In this document: in pieces, positions 22,760 through 33,127 of the stretch
How positions within the stretch are numbered: the first letter of the stretch is position 1
Layout of the letters: each line of letters opens with the position of its first letter
Assembly: GCA_022843045.1 (NCBI GenBank)
Contig: JALHOJ010000045.1
Coordinates: 1-36,245, forward strand
Direction: 5' to 3'
From: Phycisphaerales bacterium
GTDB lineage: Bacteria; Planctomycetota; Phycisphaerae; Phycisphaerales; UBA1924
Length of the DNA stretch: 36,245 nucleotides
Notes under the pieces: generated by a model
The model's database searches: none
What the model saw: the letters and a program-made list of their open reading frames with translations, nothing else
What the model was told of the DNA's origin: nothing
Translations under genes and position numbers: made by a program

Positions 22760-23075
22760 GGGCAGTGCATCGGCGGATCACGCCGCGCCGCCCGAACCTC
22801 GCCTCGCGAACCTTGCCAACCCACCCCATTAGCCCAGCTGGCGGTTCTACCAACAGCTTCTCCCCACCCCAGAAAAGCCCAAATTCACGCGCAAATCCGG
22901 CGCATGTCCCCTCGCCCCGACGGGAAATCGCACATAATCTCCCCTGCCAATCGGCCGGAGGCCGGTTCTTGGCGCTGGCGGCCTTTCCCCGGCCATCAGC
23001 GCGGCTCGAACGCACGGGGATAGGTGCGCACACACTGCTGAGAACCAGTTCTGGCTGGGGCGGGTGCGAGGAAGG
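22760..23075. other. 316-bp divergent intergenic region before mreB
   Basis: This should hold the promoters for the DUF4239 gene and the mreBCD operon. CATAAT (22933-22938) could be a plus-strand -10 box but has no good -35 partner. A short inverted repeat CGGCCGGAGGCCG lies near 22953. A minus-strand frame through 22752-23033 is Arg/Gly-rich and looks spurious. Confidence 0.5.
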
Positions 23076-24131
23076 ATGAGCGGCGTGCTATTCGATCGCT
23101 TGCGGGGCATGTTCAGCGTGGATATGGGCATCGACCTGGGCACATGCAACACATTGGTTGCAGTGCGCGGACAGGGCATTGTGCTCAACGAGCCATCGGT
23201 TGTCGCCGTATGGAAGGGCACCAACCGCGTGTGCCAGGATGGCGAAGCCGTAGGCTGGGTGGCCAAGCAGATGCTGGGCAAGACGCCCGGAGCCATCAGC
23301 GCGATCCGTCCGCTCAAGGACGGCGTCATCTCCGACTTTGAGATCACCGAGGCGATGCTCGGATACTTCATCCGAAAGGTGAACGGGAAGAATCGCATCT
23401 TCGGGCCCCGCGTCGTGATCAGCGTTCCCAGCGGCATCACCGCCGTCGAAAAGCACGCGGTGTTCAACTCCGCCGCCCGCGCTGGCGCTCGCATGACCTA
23501 CTTGATCGAAGAACCGCTCGCCGCCGCTATCGGCGCTGGCCTTCCGTTCCTCGAAGCCCAAGGCTCGATGATCGTGGACATCGGCGGCGGCACCACCGAA
23601 GTCGCGATTCTGTCGCTGGGCGACATCGCCGAGTGCCAGTCCGTCCGCGTGGCAGGCGATGACATGGACGAAGCGATCATCAACCACATGAAGCGGACGT
23701 ACAACATGATGATCGGCGAGCAGACCGCCGAACGCATCAAGATCGAGATCGGCTCCGCCGCGCCGCTGCCGGAAGAAATGACGATGGAAGTGCGCGGTCG
23801 CGACATGATCAGCGGCCTGCCCCGCAAGACCGAAGTCACCAGCGAAGAAGTCCGCGCCGCCCTGATGGAACCGGTTACCGCCATCACCGAAGCCGTCACC
23901 CGCACCCTCGAAAAGGCCGCGCCGGAACTCGCGGCGGACCTCGTCGAGAACGGCATCATGATGGCTGGCGGCGGGAGCCTGCTGCGGAACCTGCCGCAGG
24001 TAGTGGAAAAGGCCACGGGCCTGCCCACCAAGCTCGCCGACGACCCGCTCACGTGCGTGGCCCGCGGCACGGCCCTGTACCTCGAGAACTTCGAGCAGCT
24101 CAAGGCGAATCTTGAGAATGACGTTGGGTGA
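23076..24131 (+). CDS. mreB: Rod shape-determining protein MreB
   Basis: The protein has 351 residues from the ATG at 23076, which directly follows GAGGAAGG. A GTG at 23064 would add four residues. MreB is the bacterial actin homologue that guides lateral wall synthesis. The phosphate 1 loop is MGIDLGTCNTLVAVRG, with Cys where most members have Ala. Phosphate 2 is MIVDIGGGTTEVAILSLGD, and the C-terminal adenosine motif is GIMMAGGGSLLRNLP. Length and order match the family closely. It heads an operon with mreC and mreD, which argues that this lineage makes a peptidoglycan-dependent elongated cell or at least keeps the machinery. Its stop lies at the foot of a large octamer inverted repeat. Confidence 0.97.
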   Translation: MSGVLFDRLRGMFSVDMGIDLGTCNTLVAVRGQGIVLNEPSVVAVWKGTNRVCQDGEAVGWVAKQMLGKTPGAISAIRPLKDGVISDFEITEAMLGYFIRKVNGKNRIFGPRVVISVPSGITAVEKHAVFNSAARAGARMTYLIEEPLAAAIGAGLPFLEAQGSMIVDIGGGTTEVAILSLGDIAECQSVRVAGDDMDEAIINHMKRTYNMMIGEQTAERIKIEIGSAAPLPEEMTMEVRGRDMISGLPRKTEVTSEEVRAALMEPVTAITEAVTRTLEKAAPELAADLVENGIMMAGGGSLLRNLPQVVEKATGLPTKLADDPLTCVARGTALYLENFEQLKANLENDVG

Positions 24132-24256
24132 GAAGAGACGAAGAGAAGGAGAGACGAAGAGACGGAGTGCCCACGGTTTCGTGTCTTCGCCCTGTTGAGT
24201 TCTCTGCCTTCATCTCTTCGTCTCTTTTCTCTCCGTCTCATCGTCTCTCTTCCCCC
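24130..24256 (+). repeat. Octamer inverted repeat between mreB and mreC
   Basis: A purine array of 8-bp units (AGAGACGA, AGAGAAGG, AGAGACGA, AGAGACGG; 24134-24165) is followed about 45 nt later by a pyrimidine array (CTCTTCGT, CTCTTTTC, TCTCCGT, CTCATCGT; 24214-24252). The two are imperfect reverse complements, so the mRNA could form a long hairpin that ends four bases before the mreC ATG. No Shine-Dalgarno sequence remains before mreC. Confidence 0.85.
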
Positions 24257-25174
24257 ATGCAGCGCCTCTCCTTCCCCAAGCAGCGCTCGCTCCAGCCGAC
24301 GTGCATCGGCCTTGCGTGCGTGCTCGCGCTGGTGATTCCCGCGACGTGGCAGGGATGGGTGACGCCGGTCGCGGGCGTCGCGGAGGTGTTGGTGTCGCCT
24401 CTGGCTGGGCCGGTGTCGCGACTGCACCGCTGGCTTAAGCCCGTGCCGCCGCCGCCAAGTGATTCGCGGCTTGCCTCGCTCGAGAACGACAACCAGGAAC
24501 TTCGCACCAAGCTTCTGCAGCAACTCGACGAGAACGAGCGGCTGCGCACGCTGCTCGAGCAGGCCCGGGTGCGCCCCGCCGACGCGGCGAGCGGCATGAA
24601 CCAACTCGCGGCGAAGGTCACTGGCGTTTCGGCGGACGTGAACAGTCCCTCGCTCTTCATCCGCGCAGGCAGCCAGCAAGGGATCGACGTCGGCACGGTC
24701 GCGACGGTGCAGTTCGCGCACCTGCTGGGGCGTGTCACGGGCGTTCGCCCCCGCGCGGCGACCATTCTGCCCATCACCTCGCCCGCGAGCGGCAACCTCG
24801 ACGCGATCGTGCTCGCCAAGGACATGCCCGGCGGCCTGCGCACGCAGCTCAAGCCCGTGGGCGATGGCACGCTGATTGGCGATGTTGAAGACAAACTCGA
24901 TCCCGCGACGCAGCAGCCGTACCAGCCCGCGCCGGGCGATGAAGTGCGGCTCGCGGACCCCAGCCGCTGGCCGATGCACGCCCAGATGCTGCTGGTGGGC
25001 ACGGTGGAGCGTGTTGAGCCCTCGCCCCGCCAGCCACTGCGAAAGCTGGTCGTGGTGCGGCCCATCGTGGGCGATCTGCTGAAGGTCAGTGAGGTCGTGC
25101 TGCAGATCCCGCCGCGGATGCAGGATGCGGGGTTGCCCAGCGGCGGGCGAAGCACACAAGGAGGCCCGCGATGA
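24257..25174 (+). CDS. mreC: Rod shape-determining protein MreC
   Basis: The protein has 305 residues from the ATG at 24257. A GTG at 24128 overlaps the mreB stop and keeps the same frame open, but the extra 43 residues are encoded by the octamer repeat and would precede the membrane anchor. The transmembrane helix (about 11-31) is followed by a coiled coil rich in Glu, Leu and Gln (55-85) and by the paired beta-barrel domain with LFIRAGSQQGIDVGTVA and LLGRVTGV. MreC is the periplasmic scaffold that links MreB, MreD and the elongation penicillin-binding protein. The C-terminus has a Gly/Pro tail. The mreD start overlaps its stop by four bases (ATGA). Confidence 0.93.
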   Translation: MQRLSFPKQRSLQPTCIGLACVLALVIPATWQGWVTPVAGVAEVLVSPLAGPVSRLHRWLKPVPPPPSDSRLASLENDNQELRTKLLQQLDENERLRTLLEQARVRPADAASGMNQLAAKVTGVSADVNSPSLFIRAGSQQGIDVGTVATVQFAHLLGRVTGVRPRAATILPITSPASGNLDAIVLAKDMPGGLRTQLKPVGDGTLIGDVEDKLDPATQQPYQPAPGDEVRLADPSRWPMHAQMLLVGTVERVEPSPRQPLRKLVVVRPIVGDLLKVSEVVLQIPPRMQDAGLPSGGRSTQGGPR

Positions 25175-25749
25175 ATCGCGCCCTCTTCGTACTGCTGCTG
25201 TGGATCGCGCTGGGGCTTGAGGTGGGCCTCAAGGAAGCCTTGCGGCTCCGCGACTTGCCCATCGCGCCAAGCTTCGTCTTCTGCTGCGTCACTTTGGTAG
25301 CGATGTTTGCTTCGCCTCCGGTGGTTCGGTGGACCGCGCTCGGCGTGGGGCTGATGATGGACTTGCTCAGTGTGCTGCCGCTGCGCGACAGTCTTGCCGA
25401 TGTGCGAATTCTGGGGCCCCACATGCTCGGGTTCCTCGTCGGCTGCGAGATCATCATGCTCGTCCGCGGCTCGACCATCCGGCGCAATCCGCTCACGCTC
25501 GGATTCCTCGCGGGCACCGGAGCGCTGGCGAGCGCGGTCGTGCTCGTGTGCGTTTTCACGCTGCGGGCGTGGGTGTTGGATCCGCTGACGTGGGATCTGT
25601 GGTTTCAGACATGGACGCGATGCCTGAGCGCGATCTACACGGGGCTTCTGGGCGTGGTCCTCGCGTTTGGGCTGCTGCCGCTGGCCCCGATGCTGGGGAT
25701 GCAGACGACGCTGCCGAGTCTTGGCGGGGGCAGAGCTTCGCGGTGGTAA
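25171..25749 (+). CDS. mreD: MreD-like membrane protein
   Basis: This is a 192-residue protein made almost wholly of hydrophobic helices (five or six transmembrane segments) with short polar loops, typical of MreD. VGLMMDLLSVLPL fits the family's G-x-x-x-D-x-x-S motif in the central helix. Sequence conservation in this family is low, so position counts: it overlaps mreC by four bases, in the standard mreB-mreC-mreD order. Neither mrdA (PBP2) nor rodA follows, unlike many operons. The next gene is a DinB-like protein. Confidence 0.9.
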   Translation: MNRALFVLLLWIALGLEVGLKEALRLRDLPIAPSFVFCCVTLVAMFASPPVVRWTALGVGLMMDLLSVLPLRDSLADVRILGPHMLGFLVGCEIIMLVRGSTIRRNPLTLGFLAGTGALASAVVLVCVFTLRAWVLDPLTWDLWFQTWTRCLSAIYTGLLGVVLAFGLLPLAPMLGMQTTLPSLGGGRASRW

Positions 25750-25847
25750 ACGAAGCGCGACCGTCAGGAAGTGTCGCGTTTGCAACGAACCCAGCTTCGC
25801 CGAGTCGATTCAACGCCGTCCGCTGAGCATGGGTGGCGTTTTCTCTG

Positions 25848-26405
25848 ATGCGAGTACCAGGCGTCGTGCGTGACGTTGCCCAGCGCCGCCCAGATACGGT
25901 CCGTATCGCCGTCCCACGCCTGCTTCGTCTTTCGTCCGCAGACGTCCGAGCCAATTCATATCCGCCAGAGTGGAGCAAGATCGAAGTACTGGGACACCTC
26001 ATCGACTCCGCGAGCAACCACCACCCGACATTTGCTCGGACAATCGAGCAGCCGCACCCTGTCATTCCCGGCTGTTCCCAGAACCACTGGACCGACGCAC
26101 AGCATTGCCTGCGGGCGGATGGGCAGTTGCTCGTCAGGCTGTTTGAGTCGTACAACGAGCAGTTCGCATATGTCATCGAGTATGCGCCTGAGCATCTGCT
26201 CCGCCACACCATTTCCATCGAAGGGGTTCGCGGCGATGATGGGCCGTTCACACTCGAGTTCTTCATGCGCGACTACATCGAGCTCATACAGCATCACCTC
26301 CCGCAGAGTGATGCTGAGATGCCGCATCGCAGTGCCCTTGAGAACGTGTATGGGGCATCAGCAGGCCGCGAGGCCCAGGAGGCGGGTCTGTGGGAACGGC
26401 TCTAG
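25848..26405 (+). CDS. DinB-superfamily protein
   Basis: This protein has about 185 residues from the ATG at 25848. A GTG at 25833 would add five. EWSKIEVLGHLIDSASNHH matches the first helix pair of DinB-like four-helix bundles, where the His of GHL helps bind a divalent metal. NHWTD and FMRDYIELIQHHLPQ supply the later His residues (QHHL) expected for the metal site. Members include bacillithiol or mycothiol transferases and many proteins of unknown function. The substrate cannot be inferred. It lies about 100 bp after mreD with no evident terminator, so read-through from the mre operon is possible. Confidence 0.87.
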   Translation: MRVPGVVRDVAQRRPDTVRIAVPRLLRLSSADVRANSYPPEWSKIEVLGHLIDSASNHHPTFARTIEQPHPVIPGCSQNHWTDAQHCLRADGQLLVRLFESYNEQFAYVIEYAPEHLLRHTISIEGVRGDDGPFTLEFFMRDYIELIQHHLPQSDAEMPHRSALENVYGASAGREAQEAGLWERL

Positions 26406-26417
26406 CGTCGGTCTCCC

Positions 26418-26957
26418 TCACGGTCGCGATTCTGAAGCGCGGGCTCGCAGTGCCTCGCGACGCGAGCGCAAGCCAAGAGCGACCAGCGTGACGCCGGCAA
26501 CCGCACTCAGCCCTATCAGAGACCAGAGCGTCACGACCAGATACGTCTGATCATGGTCCGGGCTCTTTCGCTCGCGAAAGAACGTCTCGCGATCGTCCTC
26601 GGTCGCAAACTTCGCGCCGTCAGCGACTGCCCGGTCATACGCGACCTTGGCTTCCGGGTAGTTGCGATTGGCCTTGGTCCGCGCCATCGCGGGCGGCAGG
26701 AACAGCAGCGCAAACAGGAACGGCAGCACCATGCCCACGTGCCCGCCGATCATCGCCATCCGCGAACTGCCGCGGCGAATGCCAGCCGCCGTGATCGCCG
26801 CAGCGAGCAGCATCACAGCAGCGCAAGTACCCGGGATGATCAGGGCCGTCTTGGGATTCGCCTCGGGCGGCGCGGCAAAGAACGCCGCAGCTCCGCCGGC
26901 CACGAGCAACACCGCGAACACCACCATCACCGTCACGATCAGCCGATTGGTTGTCAT
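26418..26957 (-). CDS. Small four-helix membrane protein, unknown
   Basis: This is a 179-residue protein from the ATG at 26957; the frame extends to 27035 without a better start. Four hydrophobic segments lie near residues 5-27, 38-60, 70-90 and 143-165. A charged soluble stretch lies between the third and fourth (ARTKANRNYPEAK... and ATEDDRETFFRERKS). No known family or catalytic motif is recognised. It converges with the DinB-like gene, with only 12 bp between the stops. No terminator is seen there. Confidence 0.75.
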   Translation of the reverse strand: MTTNRLIVTVMVVFAVLLVAGGAAAFFAAPPEANPKTALIIPGTCAAVMLLAAAITAAGIRRGSSRMAMIGGHVGMVLPFLFALLFLPPAMARTKANRNYPEAKVAYDRAVADGAKFATEDDRETFFRERKSPDHDQTYLVVTLWSLIGLSAVAGVTLVALGLRSRREALRARASESRP

Positions 26958-27097
26958 GGGGGATTGTTCGCTGCACCTACGTGATGGAATGGCGAGCACA
27001 CCGGACACGCATATCCGGTCGAAGTAGAAGCACATCGCGTGGCTGAATCGGATCGCAGGACGTGCGAAGCTTCTTCACAGGCGCGTTTCGTGGGCGC

Positions 27098-28072
27098 TTA
27101 GCCCAGTTCCACGCTCCAATACGCGTGATCCAGGAACGCCTTCCAGCTCTGATACTTGTCGCTGCCCAGGCGAAGGGCGATCAGCGGGTTTCGCTTGGGA
27201 CGGACTGGCTTGGTGATCAGCTTCATGCTGGCCTGCTCGGGTGTGCGGCCTCCCTTGCGGGCGTTGCAGCGGATGCAGGCGCAGACGAGATTCTCCCACG
27301 TGTCTCCGCCGCCCAGGGCGCGCGGGTTCACATGGTCGATAGAAAGGTCGTTGGTCGGGAAGATCCGCCCGCAGTACTGGCACTTGTTGCGGTCGCGTGC
27401 GAACAGGTTGCGGCGATTGAGCTTCACTCCCTGCTCGGGCAAGCGGTCGTACCCCAGCAGCCGGATGATCTTGGGCACGGCGATGTCCATCCGGACCGTC
27501 TTGATCCAGTCGTGCCGCTCGGCTTCGAACTGACGCTGCAACTGGCTGATCTCGACCCAGCTCTCGAAGTCGTAGTTGATGTACTGGCCGCTGCCCGAGC
27601 CGTCGGAGTTGAGATCAACGTGGATGACTTCCGCGATGTTGCGAGCGAGCAGACAGAAGGCACGCTTGGCCGACACGATCCGCATCGCGGCGTACCCGCG
27701 GTTGAGCACCAGCACCTTGCTGTGCAAGCCAGAAGCTTCCGAACTGCTGATGACGCCGCCGCCAGCCAACGCCAGCGCGCCCGGAGCGTCGCCGCTTTCG
27801 GGTCCGTTCAGTAACGCATCGAGGGCGGCGTCATCGTCGCCGCCCTCGGGGGTTGAGTGCATATCGATGGGAGCCGATGCGGCCATCGCGTGTGCCCTGG
27901 GCTGCGACGTAGTTGGATGAGCTGGTGCGTTGGACGCAGGCAGGATTGCCGCGTCGTCAAGATGGTCGGCAGCGACTGTGCGGTCGAGCCCCGATGGGGC
28001 GGTGCGACCACCTTTGGTGCGGGGGCGTCCCGCGCCGGTGTGCTTCCCGAGATGTGGCTTGCGTGGATGCAT
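27098..28072 (-). CDS. HNH endonuclease family protein
   Basis: This protein has 324 residues from the ATG at 28072. The frame is open to 28288, but that would overlap the upstream patatin gene, whereas 28072 has GGAGAG at nine-base spacing and a -10-like TACAAT at 28095. A disordered N-terminal third leads to VLVLNRGYAAMRIVSAKRAFCLLA, the beta module typical of this family. The nuclease core is NKCQYCGRIFPTNDLSIDHVNPRALGGG with a downstream CACIRCNARKG. Two Cys pairs bind a structural zinc, and the DH...N...N/H set forms the metal site. Such stand-alone HNH proteins are common in bacteria without an assigned role, so I do not assume a restriction function. ATG codons at 27886 and 27862 are alternative starts. 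Confidence 0.9.
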   Translation of the reverse strand: MHPRKPHLGKHTGAGRPRTKGGRTAPSGLDRTVAADHLDDAAILPASNAPAHPTTSQPRAHAMAASAPIDMHSTPEGGDDDAALDALLNGPESGDAPGALALAGGGVISSSEASGLHSKVLVLNRGYAAMRIVSAKRAFCLLARNIAEVIHVDLNSDGSGSGQYINYDFESWVEISQLQRQFEAERHDWIKTVRMDIAVPKIIRLLGYDRLPEQGVKLNRRNLFARDRNKCQYCGRIFPTNDLSIDHVNPRALGGGDTWENLVCACIRCNARKGGRTPEQASMKLITKPVRPKRNPLIALRLGSDKYQSWKAFLDHAYWSVELG

Positions 28073-28094
28073 GCCAACGGTCTCTCCGGTCCAG

Positions 28095-28100
28095 ATTGTA
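28095..28100 (-). promoter_or_regulatory. Possible -10 box (TACAAT) for the HNH gene
   Basis: Read on the minus strand, TACAAT lies 22 bases before the ATG at 28072, leaving a short leader that contains GGAGAG. No good -35 hexamer is visible. It supports 28072 as the translation start. Confidence 0.4.
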
Positions 28101-28203
28101 TCGTCGGTTTTGCACCGAGTTATGCACCGGATGTGCACCCAGTCCGGACAGTTTCTTTTTCGCGAATCCTTCACACTTGGTTGCCGCGATCCGGTCGGCT
28201 TTG

Positions 28204-29442
28204 TTACCGGGTCGGCGAGGGGTCCGCTGGCACCTGGCCCGGTGTGCCCATCAATTCCGACTGAAAGTCCGGCGGGACCTTTTGCCACGCATAACCACGT
28301 GCGGCCTGTTCATACGCCGCGTCAAAGAGATTGCGAATGTACGTCGCCTCAAACATCGCCTCATGATCCGCCGTGATCTCTCGAGGGATCGAAGCGAGGT
28401 TGAAGTCGATGTCATCTCGCAGACAAAGCAGATAGATGCGATACAGGTCACCAACCCCCTGGCTGGAGATCAAACTTGCGACCGCTCGCTGCGCAATGGG
28501 CAGCGTCCTCCGTCGCACTGGCTTGTACACCGGATCGATGCGAGCGTTACGAATCACATACAGATGCCGCTCACGCCTGGCGGCATTCTTCTGGGCGAAG
28601 TTGCGGACGCTGAAAGAGGCGGGATACAGGAAGACCTGAGTGGTCGCGCCTCCATCCACGTGCATTTCGTCATAGCGTTCGCCATCAACCTCCACATCGA
28701 TCATCACGGGCGGGAACACGCCCGGAATCGCCGCGGACGCCAGCATGACGTCGATGAACAATTCCCTCGCGCGAGGATGACCGCTTGCCGCGATGCGGCC
28801 CAATCCCCAGATCACCGGACGCTGGGCGTCGATGTTGGTGGTCGCGATCCAGAGCCCGCGGCCCTTGCGATACTCATTGGCGATGACGTCGATGAAGGCC
28901 TGATCGATATGCTGTTCGAGCAGATCTCGCAGCGGCCGGGTTTCAAAGAGCGCATCGCCGAACAGGCCGCTCAAGATACTTCTGGAGCGGGCAACCTTGG
29001 CCATATCAAGCTCGCGAAACACCTCTCGCAGCACATGGTCGTACTCAGGGCCCGCAAACACGAACGGCGCAATCAACGCTCCAGCGGAGACGCCCGTCAC
29101 CACGCTGAACATCGGACGAGTCCCGTGCTGAGTCCACCCGCAGAGAATCCCCGCCCCAAACGCGCCGTCCTCGCCACCGCCCGAGAGCGCGAGGTACGAA
29201 GCCGCCGGAAGGTGTTCAATTCCCTGCGACACCAGCAGCGCTTTCTGATTTTCGAGCCTCTCCTTGTTCCACTGCGCCAGAACGTCACCATCCGCATCAC
29301 CCCAGAACCGAACCCCTGGAATCCCCAGTGGCTGAGCGCTGGCAAGCTGCTCCGCGGGCAACGCCTTCCGCTCGATCGCCGAGCAGCTAGCGATCGCGAC
29401 GCACGCGAAGGCAATCATCAACGCACAGGTCAGTCGCAGCAT
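28204..29442 (-). CDS. Patatin-like phospholipase, lipoprotein
   Basis: The protein has 412 residues. The lipobox IASC places the lipid on Cys20, so the enzyme is anchored to a membrane outside the cytoplasm. Catalytic features of the patatin fold are all present: oxyanion loop SGGGEDGAFG (87-96), nucleophile elbow GVSAG with Ser119, and the dyad aspartate in DGG (Asp263). It should hydrolyse acyl esters of lipids, although the natural substrate is unknown. The last 130 residues lie beyond the core and are rich in aromatic and charged residues. Its start is 15 bp after the stop of the transglutaminase-like gene, and no ribosome-binding site precedes it, suggesting translation coupled to the upstream gene. 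Confidence 0.94.
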   Translation of the reverse strand: MLRLTCALMIAFACVAIASCSAIERKALPAEQLASAQPLGIPGVRFWGDADGDVLAQWNKERLENQKALLVSQGIEHLPAASYLALSGGGEDGAFGAGILCGWTQHGTRPMFSVVTGVSAGALIAPFVFAGPEYDHVLREVFRELDMAKVARSRSILSGLFGDALFETRPLRDLLEQHIDQAFIDVIANEYRKGRGLWIATTNIDAQRPVIWGLGRIAASGHPRARELFIDVMLASAAIPGVFPPVMIDVEVDGERYDEMHVDGGATTQVFLYPASFSVRNFAQKNAARRERHLYVIRNARIDPVYKPVRRRTLPIAQRAVASLISSQGVGDLYRIYLLCLRDDIDFNLASIPREITADHEAMFEATYIRNLFDAAYEQAARGYAWQKVPPDFQSELMGTPGQVPADPSPTR

Positions 29443-29457
29443 GGGCGAGCGTAGTCG

Positions 29458-31254
29458 TCAGGGCTTGTCGGTCGCGGGGGTGCTTGGGTCAGGACTCGCG
29501 TTTGCATTCTCGGGTGGCCACGGGACGCTGCGTTCTCGCACGTAATCTCGAAACTCCCGCGCTGAAGTCTTGCGCCCCCACACCCGCCACTCAAAGTCGC
29601 ACACGGTAAACACGGGCGCAGCGGACTGCATGCCAAACAACCCACCGGGCAGGTGCCAGTTGGTCCGAGTGTGATCCCAGTACTGCATTCGATCGCCAAA
29701 GTCTGCCAAAGAGTCGTTGGCGCGTCCGACAAACTTGATGCCCGATGGCCAGAAGCTTGTGGCGACCGCGATCACGTTTTCAGCATTCTCCAACTCGCCA
29801 AACTCCCAGTCCCCGCCGCCCGTGCCCGGATCGATGGGGACCCACACCATGCGCTGCTCGCGCTCGTCGGCGTCGTAGAGGCCAAATTCAACCCACGCGA
29901 CCAATGTCGCGGGCGTGGAAACCTGCGTCGTGCGAACCTCCAGCAACTCGGGCCTGCCTGGCATGTTTGGGCGGTCAGGATCATCCGGCCCCGTCGGCGC
30001 AACCGCCGGCAGCACCTTGGTCTCCTGAGTCACTTCGATTCCCTTGCGAGGATTCAGCAGTTCATCGCGATTGGACTGATCCAGCCGAACGCCCAGCATG
30101 AGGCGCGCGGGAATCTCAAACTCTCGTAGGGCTGCGACGAGCACCGCCGCTCGCTCGGGCTGGCTGGCGTTGCCCGCACTCCACACCGTCAGCACATCGC
30201 GAACCTCAAAGCCAGCAAACGTGTCTGGATCGCGCAGCGGGCCAATTGCGCTGCGCGGCGGCACCGGGCTTCCGCTCGGCACACGCTGTATCTGTGTCCT
30301 GACGCGTTGCCCGGGCGAACCGACATCTCGCGTGCCGTCGCCGCGACGTTTCATCTGCTTGAAGACCACGTCCGCGATGCGGAAGACCGTTTCGGAAGGA
30401 GGCAGGGTCCGCTCCCGCAGCGACAATCTCGCGCGACGGGCGATCTCCGCCACCATCGCGTCGACGCGCTTGTCGTCGAGCGGTCGGACGATGCCGGTTG
30501 CCTGCGGCGCGAAGTCCAGATAGGCCTGCGGCTCGAACACACCCATCGCTTCCGGCGGATACGCCGCGGGCCGCCCCTTTGGCCAGGGAATCTGCGCGAG
30601 GCCCTTGCGATCGAATCGCACGTCACGCAGGGTCGCGGCGTACTCGACGTCGAGATCGGCGTAGCCCCATCCATTGAAACGCGGACGCTTGGGCAGATCC
30701 GGGCCGGTGAACTTCCAGCCAAACTCTCGCTGCATGCCCGAAGGCGTTGCGACAAACGTCGGGATGATCTCGGGGTAATCGCAGTCGAGCTGCGTCCTCG
30801 TGCGCAAAGTCGTGACGTCGATGGTCTGCCCCGCATTGCTCGTCACCAGCGGCAGCACAATCCACTGATGCTCAACACCATCGAGCCCGGATCGCGGCAC
30901 GCGATCCTCAAAGATCGTCTTCGGCCGCTCCTCATACTGGTCTTTGGAAGCCAGCACGGTGCAACAGGGCATGGCCAGCAGTTCATCGCCGGGCGAGCGC
31001 GACGCCACGCGAAGCCGCGTCTTGACGATCCAGTCTTTGGATGCACGGGCCTTGGCGAAGCGATGGACGCGCCACGCGGGGTCTCGCCCGACTTGCTCGG
31101 GCGTCAGTGCGACGGGCGGCGCGATCACTTGGCTTAGACCGCCGCTCGTCGCGAGCCAGAGCGTCATGCCACACACCAGCCGCCTGAGCCAGCGAAGACC
31201 CGAGCCATGAGCGAGGTTGCCGAGCCTTGAGTTGTCCGCGCGTCCAGACGTCAT
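29458..31254 (-). CDS. Transglutaminase-fold protein lacking the usual catalytic residues
   Basis: This is a 598-residue protein from the ATG at 31254, where GGAGG lies nine bases upstream. The longer frame to 31482 would run into the fumarase gene. A hydrophobic N-terminal segment (24-44) is a probable signal peptide or anchor. Residues 357-390 (VWSAGNASQPERAAVLVAAL then REFEIPARLMLGV) match the helix-strand core of bacterial transglutaminase-like domains, where G-x-C-x-x-x-A is followed by GIPAR. Here the Cys position is Ala/Ser. LVAWVEF (451-457) corresponds to the HAWVE block with His changed to Val, while WVPIDP (471-476) keeps the Asp. The protein is therefore probably a binding or structural relative rather than a cysteine enzyme. 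It leads an apparent operon with the patatin lipoprotein. Confidence 0.85.
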   Translation of the reverse strand: MTSGRADNSRLGNLAHGSGLRWLRRLVCGMTLWLATSGGLSQVIAPPVALTPEQVGRDPAWRVHRFAKARASKDWIVKTRLRVASRSPGDELLAMPCCTVLASKDQYEERPKTIFEDRVPRSGLDGVEHQWIVLPLVTSNAGQTIDVTTLRTRTQLDCDYPEIIPTFVATPSGMQREFGWKFTGPDLPKRPRFNGWGYADLDVEYAATLRDVRFDRKGLAQIPWPKGRPAAYPPEAMGVFEPQAYLDFAPQATGIVRPLDDKRVDAMVAEIARRARLSLRERTLPPSETVFRIADVVFKQMKRRGDGTRDVGSPGQRVRTQIQRVPSGSPVPPRSAIGPLRDPDTFAGFEVRDVLTVWSAGNASQPERAAVLVAALREFEIPARLMLGVRLDQSNRDELLNPRKGIEVTQETKVLPAVAPTGPDDPDRPNMPGRPELLEVRTTQVSTPATLVAWVEFGLYDADEREQRMVWVPIDPGTGGGDWEFGELENAENVIAVATSFWPSGIKFVGRANDSLADFGDRMQYWDHTRTNWHLPGGLFGMQSAAPVFTVCDFEWRVWGRKTSAREFRDYVRERSVPWPPENANASPDPSTPATDKP

Positions 31255-31312
31255 GCAGTGATGCCTCCACAACCTATACCGCCAGCCGCCCCACCGGTTC
31301 CATTTCGCTTGG

Positions 31313-31318
31313 TACACT
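31313..31318 (+). promoter_or_regulatory. Possible -10 box (TACACT) for fumarase
   Basis: TACACT lies nine bases before the fumarase ATG at 31328, so the transcript would begin at or near the start codon. There is no Shine-Dalgarno sequence, consistent with a leaderless message. The 73-bp gap is shared with the divergent gene starting at 31254. Confidence 0.4.
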
Positions 31319-31327
31319 CGCGAACCT

Positions 31328-32983
<1,656 letters not shown>

Positions 32984-33127
32984 GTCATGCCCGGCATCCA
33001 CTCCGGACAAAACGCACCCTCCGCACCCATCCAACTCAGCGGGGCCTCCCGCCGGCCCTCCGGCTTACCATTTCCCGTTCCGCCCGCGCGGCGTCGGGTG
33101 TTGTTCGCGCCGCATTGAGGGTTTCCC

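Noticed and set aside
22820..22860. tRNA-like sequence around GCCCAGCTGGCGGTTCTACC
   Set aside because: It cannot be folded into an acceptor stem with a T-loop; only a short resemblance exists.
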